From Ottelia alismoides (Eukaryota > Streptophyta > Magnoliopsida > Alismatales > Hydrocharitaceae), in assembly GCA_037367405.1 (NCBI GenBank), contig JAZKJV010000086.1, forward strand, positions 310,001 through 374,000: a DNA stretch of 64,000 nt. The letters run 5' to 3'. Every line of letters begins with the position of its first letter. Within the stretch, counting starts at the first letter, position 1. Below, one piece after another: positions 56,623 through 64,000 of the stretch. The position numbers were made by a program, and so were the translations under genes. The notes beneath the pieces are model-generated. The model did no database searches and had not been told where the DNA came from. It saw only the letters and a program-made list of their open reading frames with translations.

Positions 56623-59156
56623 CATCTCTTCCACCTCCCTGGAGCCCTAGCTCGTGCCTCGCCCCTCCTTCCATCCCTAGACTCCTCAGGTTGAGTGACA
56701 ACTTTCGTAGGGACCCATCGGATAGGAGTTTGGTGGTTTATTCACATTGCTTAGCTTCGTGGCCGGCGAGTGCCGTCGCGAATAGCCTCTCGGACGTCTA
56801 CAGCTTGGTCTAGTGGAGAGCCGCGGACGACCTACCCTTGTTATGTTGTCTGATTGACTAGTGCGTTGCAGTCGGATAGATCCGCGATGATCAAAAATAA
56901 CCGCACAACTCGATTAATCGTCTAATGAAATTAAGCGCAGTTTTATGTTTATTTAGCCTGGCCAAGCCCCAGGGTCGACTCAAGGAGGCAAAGGAACAAC
57001 TCCGGATCAAGGTAGAGTGATTGGATAGTGATTTTCCAAGTGAGAATTTTTTAATTTTTTTATGCGATAAAAATGCAGAATGCAATGAATGAATGAACTA
57101 GGTTATTAAGAAAATCAACAACTTAGCCAAATTTAATTTTAATATGAAATTAATCCAAATCAGCCAAGTGATATTTTTCCTTTAAACGTAATTCAACAAT
57201 GAATGCAAAATGTTGTTTTTGGAACTTTTGGATTTAAAGTGCACAAATTAAAAATGCAAACTTTTTTGGGGTTTTTATGCAATTTTTTGTGCAAATGATA
57301 TGCAAAAATTAGGAAAAATTTACTGGAAGTTAACTATGATGAAATGAAGCTAAACTAATTTTATTTGAATTTTCTTACACTTTTTGATTTTTTGTGAATA
57401 TTTTTCTGAAAATAGAGCGACTGCGGGTATTTAATTCCTAATTAATCCACGAAGTCAAATTATCCAATGATCGATTTATCTCAAATAGATATTTTAACAA
57501 GGAATTCAGGAGACTTGAAATTTCTCAAAAATATTATTCGTGGAATTAACTAAAAATCAATTACAGAAATCACCCTAGAATTTATTTTGTGCAAATGACA
57601 ACTTGTAATTGGATGGAATTTGGATAGTAATTAAAGAACACTTAGAGGCATCATTCAGAATTTTTTCGCAATTTTTGGAGCAATAAATAGGCCTATGCGA
57701 ATTTCAGAGCAATAATGGGTAAAGTTTCATTGATTTTCAATCTCTGAATTTTAATAAATAATAGGATGCTCACAAAAATGCAAATAAATAACCAAGAGAT
57801 AAGAATGAGTTTCTCTACAACATGTTATTTTTCATTAAATAAAATGATGCAAAAATACTGTCCAAATTAAGATGACAATGCAGGGGTATTCTTGTAATTA
57901 CAGAATCTAAATAAATGAACTGAAATGTGAACAGGGACTGTTCTGAAAATACTAAAACTTAGAATGTACTAAATGAAATTTCCACAATATAATAAGAAAT
58001 TGAAATGAGACCTTCACCCACGCTAGGGCACGATCTTGAGGATGGAGGCGGCGGCGCGGTTAGCGTTGTGGAGGCGGCACCACCACGACGCGGGAGCGGA
58101 GGTCACGCCGCTCGAAGCAGCGTAACGGCACGGGTGGATGGCACGTGCGGTGGACGAGCGGCGTCGCCGCTGAAGCGCTGAGGGAGGCGGCGGTGGAGCG
58201 GCGTGAGGCCACGAGGGGCGGCGCGGCGAGGGAAGGAGGTCGGCGTACGACGCGACGCGCGGTGCCGCGCATCTCTGGCACGTGGTGCGGGGGCGATCTG
58301 CGGGAGGACACGAGGGGGCGGCAGCCTGGAAGGTGAGAGGGTAGCGTACGAATGGCGCGGCGGGTGGCGGCCGGAGGGCGTTGGAGCTCGGGGCGGCTCG
58401 CAGCGATGGAGGGAGTTGGGGCGGCTCGCGGAGGAGGGACGTCGGAGGCACTGGCGAGGTGGCGGAGCGCGCGAGGGAGGCGGAGGACGACGCCCGGCCT
58501 GGAGGCTGGAGGCGGTTCTTGGCTGGTCGCGTGATGGCGGCGCGCATCTTTGGCGCGTGGGGCGGAGTCGGCAGGAGGCGGTATGCGGCTACAGGAGCTG
58601 GATGGGCGGAGTGCCACGGCCTCGGTGGCTACGCGCGGCCGAGGGGAGGAGCGGCTTCGACTTGGAGCACCACCTGAAGGAAGAATCTCCTGCCTTTTTT
58701 ATTTTTTATTTTTTTGTTTTTATATTTTGTAAACAGGAAATATGATGCGGAAATGATGGTGATTGTGATGTGGTGAATGAAATGATGGTGAAAAATGTGG
58801 TGATCGTGATGATGATGGTGGAGTGATTTTTATGTGATGATGATAAGATCAAAAGAAGAAAATTTGTTAGATAAAAATGAAATGACAAGATGAAGATAGA
58901 GTATACTTACCTGTGTTTCGCCGAAAATGAGCCGCGGTGCGTGGCTTCCGGTTGTCGTCGCCTCGAGAAGGATGGCGGAGTCCTTCGAAGCTGAGCAAGT
59001 CCAATGGATCTCGCGACGCGGCAATGGTGATGTCGCGGATCTCGCCTTGAGGTTGTCGTCGCTCGACTCGTCTCCTGCAGCTGTCACCTGAAGGTTAAAG
59101 GGGCTCGACCTCACTTCTCTCGAAAACGGTGGATGAAGAATAATGGAGGAGATGGG

Positions 59157-59164
59157 AATATAAA
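59157..59164 (-). promoter_or_regulatory. TATA-like box of Athila-D LTR
   Basis: TTTATATT on the minus strand between purine-rich plus-strand flanks. Weaker than the boxes in A, B, C and E. Confidence 0.4.
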
Positions 59165-59393
59165 GAGGAGGGGGGAAGTTAGAAAAGAGGTGGAGAAGAT
59201 GGAAGGATGGTGGTGTTAGTGGTGACTTGGAGTAGGGAGTAAGAAAAGAAGAGGTAAAAGGGGGATAAATAATATAATAATAATGATATAAAATAACTAG
59301 GCTACTAAAACTAACAATAATTAAAATAATAATAATAATAATAATAAAGTCCGAAAATAATAAAAAATAAATCCAAAAATAAAAAACTGAGAT

Positions 59394-59426
59394 GACATGT
59401 GGCGGCTTCAGGAGCTGCCACATGTC
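59394..59426 (-). repeat. Palindrome in Athila-D U3
   Basis: GACATGTGGC (59394-59403) and GCCACATGTC (59417-59426), perfect 10-bp arms around 13 bases. It stands about 230 bp upstream of the TATA-like box, near where the other elements have the paired W-box. Confidence 0.75.
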
Positions 59427-60287
59427 GCTCCCAGAAAATTCAAAGATTAAATGTAAAGAAAATCAAAAAGAAATAACAAATAGGATTAAATAAAAAAGTG
59501 GTCAACACGAAAGTTGCTCGTCTCGACGAGATATACAACTTTTGTGAAGGGACGAAAATCAAAGGAAATAATCTGTACAAAATGTATTTTTGGGTGGCAC
59601 CTTATATGTATAAAATACCACATTTTTGTCTTTTACATTTTTTGTCATTTTTAAAAAAGAGAAAAATCAAAATAAAAATATAGAAAATATGAGGAGAATA
59701 TTTACAATTTAATCTAATTTTCTTGGATTTTTAATAGTGAAGAAAATAAAATAATAAAATACAGGGGTAAAACGGTCATTATGTACAATATACAAAAGGG
59801 GCCCATAACCCAAGTTTTGCATACGAGATCCGATTTTAATGAAATTGGTTTTGTTTCGAAGGTCTTTGAATGTATATTACTTTAAAAGTGAGTGGACCTC
59901 AATCGGACACTGTATGAGAGAGATATTTGTATTTTAAGGTTCATGGTTTCAAACTTGGCTTGGGGTTTATTAATCAATTTTATAAGTTAGTACTTTTTTG
60001 ATATTTTTCTTTAATTAGTGTTAGTCATATATACACAATAGAGTTGGTTTTATTGGATTTAGAGTTAGTATAAAATATATACAAATAAGGTATTTTTGCT
60101 AATATACAGGAGAATATTTACAAGTGAAATTGGCTTCTTATTTAATGCAAATATGAGTGCTAAAATGCAGATATTATCAATGCATGCATGAATGCTAATT
60201 ATACAATATAAGTAGAAATATGCGTCTAATTACTCGGGAACAAAGCTCTATTTTCAACTTTTATAGTGATGAATCGCAGATTCATCA

Positions 60288-60301
60288 ACCCCCTATATTT
60301 A
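60288..60301 (-). promoter_or_regulatory. Polypurine tract of Athila-D
   Basis: Coding-sense TAAATATAGGGGGT directly before TGATGAATC. Confidence 0.75.
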
Positions 60302-61785
60302 AACCTTGCTCGTCCCCGAGCAACTAAAATGAAATGCAAGAGTGAAATGAGATTGGGTTCCATACCAAGGTCATGAACAAAAGTTAAAAATGGAGCTTGA
60401 CTCGACCTTTAGATTAACTGTGTGGCGGAACCTTATTGGGATCTGAACTTAAGACCTAACAGACTTCAAGTTCCACAAGTCTTCTATTCAAGACGTCTCA
60501 ATAGTCAGGTCAGAACAAATCCTCAAACGCAAATTTCCGATGACTATGATTCTTACTTTTACTTGTAAGTGAAATGTAACTCTCCACATCATAAATGGCT
60601 CAGAACTAGCCTCCTCTAACAAGGTAACTCAATAACCTGATCCAGTAACTATTTCCTCGAGGAGCGGGGTATTCCCTTCTAAGTTCAAGTGCGACCAGCT
60701 CAAGAGGAGGGCGTGGAGAAAGAATGGACGGTAGCCAGTGTAGCTACCTATCCCGGGATGCCTGACCAGTGTAGCCAAGTCATCCAGCTGTAGACTTCTT
60801 GCTAATATACATACTCTCACAGGCAATATATATTTTTTTGGCCTGTCTATATTTTTTTTTGGAGTTCTTGCATTTTTTTCTCCTTTTTTTCTTTTTTTGG
60901 TACTATATACAAGGTGCAGCATGTACATCAGGAGTTTTTCCTCTTGAGCCAGTAGACTATCCCTCTTTTGAAGCATTATTGCAACCCACAGCATCTTGTC
61001 CTTAGACTTCAACACCACCAGACTAGGTTGAGATGCACTACCCTCCCAAGAGGAGGACGGATGTTTCCACCCGTGTGCTACTCCAAGCTAAAGGATTCTA
61101 CCTCCTCAACACCTCATCAATGAAGAGCTACGTGCATTGTGCTTTGTCCAAGTTAGTTCACTGTCTAAAAGAATAATGCGTGTGCACGAGATATTCTACT
61201 TAGACTAATTAAGATGACATGTGAACATAGACTTGCGGACTCAAAGAATTAAGTCACTTGACCTGAAAAAATCTTAACTCCAGTTCCTATAAGGTTCCAC
61301 TGAAATTAGGTGGATTAAGGTCAAATCAAGTCCATCCTCAATATCTACTCATAACTCGGTTCAGAACCCACTAGCTTTTCACCTTGCATATGCAAGATAT
61401 GCAGATGAGGTGCAGATGACATGCTATGAATGAATTGCAAGACTCTTTTTTTTTGAAATGCAAGGATGATATGCAAGAGTAAATAAGAAGCCTTATTCTC
61501 AACATTTTTTTGGGTATACAACAAATTTCATTATTTAGAACAAGTTTTTAATTTACACATAATATACATAGTACACAACACACATTTTTTTGGGTTTACA
61601 TCTTATTTTACAACAAATTATACATGAGTATATTTTACCATAATTTAACAACTTTTACACTAGTATTATACATATAGTACAAAAACTTTTTTCAATTTTT
61701 ACCCACCCCGTAATTATTGCATAATATATACAGAAAATACGCGAAAATACATGAAAGTACGAGCTATGGGTAAAGTATATACACG
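60302..61785 (-). other. Conserved non-coding 3' module of Athila-D
   Basis: Colinear with A 9431-10981. The 47-nt block at 60944-60990 differs from A at about three positions. Two ACACTGG-type repeats at 60733-60743 and 60765-60775. AT-rich tract 61480-61720. No ORF is supported; the opening at 60629-61018 is not shared with the other elements. Confidence 0.7.
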
Positions 61786-62144
61786 CCCCCCTATACTTAG
61801 CGTGTGCTATGTCCTCAGAGCACGAAAAGCGACGAAAAAGACATAGCTCGTGCTAAGCGTAGGAGAGCTAAAATTACAAAAAGTATAGAAGTCGCTCCGC
61901 CCCCCTATACTTAGGCTTTGGCAGCCTAAGTGTAGAAGAAGATCAAAAATGGGGCGAACAAGGACAAGAGGATAAATGGATGGGTATACACGGCGGGCAT
62001 CAATCCCCCCTATACTTAGGTTCTGGTCAGCCTAAGTATAGGACAAGAGTGAGTATGAGAACCGATGTGATCTGGAGGATGTACAGTCAATAGATGCGGG
62101 TCACTCTCCCCCCTATACTTAGGATCTGGTTATCCTAAGTATAG
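61786..62144 (-). repeat. Array of four polypurine-like hairpins (Athila-D)
   Basis: H1: arms 61791-61813 / 61840-61862, about 18 of 23 paired. H2: 61905-61917 / 61923-61935, 12 of 13. H3: 62009-62020 / 62031-62042, perfect 12 bp. H4: 62113-62125 / 62132-62144, perfect 13 bp. Each is bordered on the coding-sense 3' side by a run of five or more G. Same order and spacing as in A, but with different loops and different inner stem pairs (GGCT with AGCC, GGAT with ATCC). Confidence 0.85.
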
Positions 62145-62243
62145 TTATAAAATGAAATGATATGAAACTGGGGCGAGTGATTCAAATCACTGGGGAGGGA
62201 GGGAGAGAAAGTATATACAAGAAAGAGTGAGAATATACAAGGA

Positions 62244-62687
62244 TCAAGAAGGTTTGTGACGAACCTTCTTGCGGACGCGAGGAGGTGGATAATATACATA
62301 TGTGTCACTGTCAGAATCGTCCTCAGATGAATAATAGTGAGGTATAGGGATCGTCCAACGCGGGTCGACACACGGCTGCTTGCTTAGATAATGCTTGAGA
62401 ACAACCGAACTGAGCTCACTCATATAAATTACCTTGTCCGGGCCAGATGAGGACTCCTCAGAAAATTCCTTCTCTGGTGTGTTGAAGGAAACTTTCTTAG
62501 TCGGTTTTCTAGAACCTGAATCATTGAGAGGGAGATGAGAGAGACGCGCCTTGAGAGGTTCGGGGGAACTCCTCGAGGAATCAATTCTTGACTTCCTCTC
62601 ACTAAATAGACGACTAGAAGAGGGAGCAACCGTGTTTTTATGTGGAGTCAATTTAGTCTTGGTTGTCTCCTTTGAAGGCCGGGACAT
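62244..62687 (-). CDS. Unidentified 147-aa ORF of Athila-D
   Basis: ATG at 62687, closed by a stop upstream in its frame; frame differs from the gag-protease frame. I do not recognise the product. It is Ser/Thr/Pro-rich with a basic N-terminal half, a KKVSFNTPEKEF segment, an acidic SSEDDSDSD stretch near residue 120 and a basic end (RVRKKVRHKPS). No signal peptide, membrane segment or enzyme motif is visible. It takes the place where A has RT to integrase. It might be a D-family accessory protein, a leftover of a captured sequence, or a chance ORF. The KVSF word resembles a PP1-docking motif, but such short words occur by chance. Confidence 0.45.
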   Translation of the reverse strand: MSRPSKETTKTKLTPHKNTVAPSSSRLFSERKSRIDSSRSSPEPLKARLSHLPLNDSGSRKPTKKVSFNTPEKEFSEESSSGPDKVIYMSELSSVVLKHYLSKQPCVDPRWTIPIPHYYSSEDDSDSDTYVYYPPPRVRKKVRHKPS

Positions 62688-62812
62688 GGTGTGGTTCTGA
62701 CCATGGGTTCCTCATCAGACGAGTCACCATATAGATTGTAATATTCCTGAAGGGTCAGCATACGGCTCGGGAAGGTGCTAGTGGTCTCAGTCAGCTTGGC
62801 ATTATTGGGCTC

Positions 62813-63673
62813 TTATGCTGGATCATCAAAATGGTCAAGGCAATCAACAAAGGTTGTGTGCGACTTAATGATAGCTTCTGGTCGTGAGTCCTCCTTGCAA
62901 GCTGTCATGGTGGTGGTGCAAGAAGTTGATGAAGTGGAGGTGTGGGGAGTCTCAGAACTAACGATCGTCCGGGCAGTCGGTCTCTCAGGTGTAGTAGAGA
63001 GGTGGGACTCATCTACCTCTCGATGGTCACGACTGTCAGCGGATGTGCGGGTTACCTTAGAGTAAAGTGTATCAAAGAATGGGTGAGGTCGGAGTGCTCC
63101 CAATGCTGAGAAATCGATCTCCCGAGTCTCGCAATCTATAGACGCTTTAGCTGAGGCTAAGAACGGCTTCCCGAGAATAATCGGAGACTGGGTAAACTCT
63201 CCTCGGTGCTCGATGTCAATGATCGTGAAGTCCACCTGGAGTAGAGCACCTTGGAAAGTAGCGATGACTGAAATATTTCCTCTAGACCGTTTGATGGATC
63301 GATCATCCAACTGAACGATCTCTCTCGACTTTCTGATTGGCCTGAGTTTGAGCTTGTCAAACATAGAGGTCGGGAGGATATTTATGGTTGAGTCATCATC
63401 GATTCTTGCATGGGTGAAGATGGTGTCTTTGATTTCACACTCAACTCGGGGCAACCGCTTCACTCTATGGCTCTTAGTCTTTCTCCCCATTACCAAGGAT
63501 GTGGCCATAGACACTATGTGTCTTTCAGTCCTGGTTCTCTTAATACTCGACCTCTTGGGCATCAATTTCTTCTTTACAAATCTCTTGAGGTCGTGGAAGT
63601 GATCTATGGCCTTTATTAAGGGAAGTTTAAAGATCAATTCCTCATCAAGTGCTTCCCTTAGGGTGGAATCCAA
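62813..63673 (-). pseudogene. Decayed gag-protease part of Athila-D
   Basis: Continues the frame of the gag piece at 63755-64000 after two stops (TAG at 63755, TAA near 63709). A Leu/Lys-rich helix region (KAIDHFHDLKRFVKKKL) matches the segment before the protease in A. The protease region is recognisable: IDDDSTINILP near 63395 where A has LDSGSSINLLP, and ILGKPFLASAKA near 63160. The Ser and Gly of the D-S-G active site are both Asp here, so proteolysis is unlikely. The frame ends in TAA at 62813. No RT, RNase H or integrase follows. Confidence 0.72.
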
Positions 63674-63754
63674 TTTTTTTAAATCATTTTCAATTTTTAT
63701 GTGAATTTTTTATTTTTCAATGTTTTTGGTGTTTTTGATGGATGAATGATCAGA

Positions 63755-64000
63755 CTATGGATTGGAGGGCAAGTGGTTAGTAGAAGAGGGAGATAGAATG
63801 GACTCTAGCTGTACAGACGGTGTGGGTTCCCTGATGTTTGCTTTGTTTTCAACCTCAAAAATACTCATGTCGTTTCTCACTTTTATACCCAGGCTGGCAG
63901 AAATTGAGTGTAATATTCCCATGACATTTCTCAACTTGTTACCAAATGATTCATTTTTCTTAATAAGTCTAGAGATGTCATCCTCCACAAAATTCTTATT
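63755..64000 (-). pseudogene. Athila-D gag C-terminal piece, runs off the right edge
   Basis: Open from the window edge to the TAG at 63755. Charged, helix-prone sequence with DISRLIKKNESFGNKLRNVMG, similar in place to the DIARLL region of A's gag that precedes the linker. In frame with 62813-63673. The N-terminal gag lies outside the window. Confidence 0.55.

Larger units (their letters stand above)
53770..56887 (+). mobile_element. Athila-E: 3' end of an Athila-type element, outermost host
   Basis: Plus-strand 3' region and partial 3' LTR. The left side is interrupted by C at 53769, the right side by D at 56888. Its coding part must lie left of the window, beyond all nested elements, and the rest of its LTR right of the window, beyond D. 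Confidence 0.78.
55572..56887 (+). repeat. 3' LTR of Athila-E, truncated by Athila-D
   Basis: Starts TGATGGATCTC. U3 with ATTGG 56378, paired W-box TTGACTCCCGGTCAA 56396-56410 and TATATAA 56616-56622. Breaks off in the R/U5 zone where D begins; CGCGA at 56883-56887 should be D's target copy. Confidence 0.78.
56888..60287 (-). repeat. 3' LTR of Athila-D (3400 bp)
   Basis: Starts TGATCAAAAATAACC and ends GATTCATCA. Shares with A the U5 phrase CAGGGTCGA(A)CTCAAGGAG but is otherwise hard to align. GC-rich zone 58020-58680 and a second one at 58900-59120. TATA-like TTTATATT on the minus strand at 59157-59164. One W-box (GGTCAA) at 59500-59505. ORFs in the GC zone (58023-58745, both strands) overlap each other and are not called. 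Confidence 0.82.
56888..64000 (-). mobile_element. Athila-D: non-autonomous Athila-like element, right part outside the window
   Basis: Minus-strand element inserted in E's LTR. 3' LTR 56888-60287, polypurine tract 60288-60301, non-coding 3' module, hairpin array 61786-62144, a 147-codon ORF, then a decayed gag-protease frame running off the right edge. From the end of the protease (about 63120) to H4 there is only about 1 kb; in A it is about 3.65 kb and holds RT, RNase H and integrase. D therefore lacks the polymerase and must borrow enzymes. Confidence 0.83.

Noticed and set aside
58023..58745. Long overlapping ORFs on both strands in the D LTR (up to 185 codons)
   Set aside because: Driven by very high GC content; low-complexity Arg/Gly/Pro/Ala products; inside the R/U5 zone of an LTR.

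Overview
This window is nuclear DNA of a flowering plant with a repeat-rich genome. I found no host gene, tRNA or rRNA. Essentially all 64 kb belongs to seven LTR retrotransposons nested in each other: five Ty3/gypsy elements of the Athila type (called A to E here) and two Ty1/copia elements (Copia-1 and Copia-2). The plant assignment rests on the Athila-type polyprotein, the tRNA-Asp and initiator-Met primer-binding sites, and plant-style promoter motifs in the LTRs. The species cannot be named from the sequence. Stacked Athila elements fit a heterochromatic, perhaps pericentromeric, location (inference).

Layout. Copia-1 (minus strand): 3' LTR 1-837 (cut by the window edge), decayed interior 838-5759 and 23421-23970, 5' LTR 23971-26481. 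Athila-A (minus, 5760-23420) sits inside Copia-1 with a perfect 5-bp target duplication, two nearly identical LTRs of about 3.65 kb, and an almost open gag-pol frame broken by one TGA. Athila-B (plus, 26482-46746) is the host of Copia-1. Its gag-pol is decayed, its left end lies outside the window, and Copia-2 (minus, 31130-41755) is inserted in its 3' region. Athila-C (minus, 46747-53769) is the host of B; only its gag, leader and 5' LTR lie in the window. Athila-E (plus, 53770-56887) is the host of C; only its 3' region and a partial 3' LTR are visible. Athila-D (minus, 56888 to the right edge) is inserted in E's LTR. It is a non-autonomous type with no reverse transcriptase or integrase and with an extra 147-residue ORF. 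The nesting is therefore E > C > B > (Copia-1 > A, and Copia-2), plus E > D.

The most interesting structure is not protein-coding. Between the end of pol and the 3' LTR, the Athila elements carry an ordered array of up to four hairpins. In the coding sense each stem ends in AAGTATAG and is followed by a run of G, so each copy looks like the polypurine tract next to the 3' LTR. Stem bases differ between copies in paired, compensating ways, and the array is kept in D although D has lost its polymerase region. Other recurrent non-coding signals are a paired W-box with a CCAAT box in the LTR promoters, a conserved block of about 47 nt in the 3' non-coding region, and an 18-bp palindromic mini-repeat scattered through the gag-protease linker. 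All calls come from reading the sequence; no alignment or database search was run.
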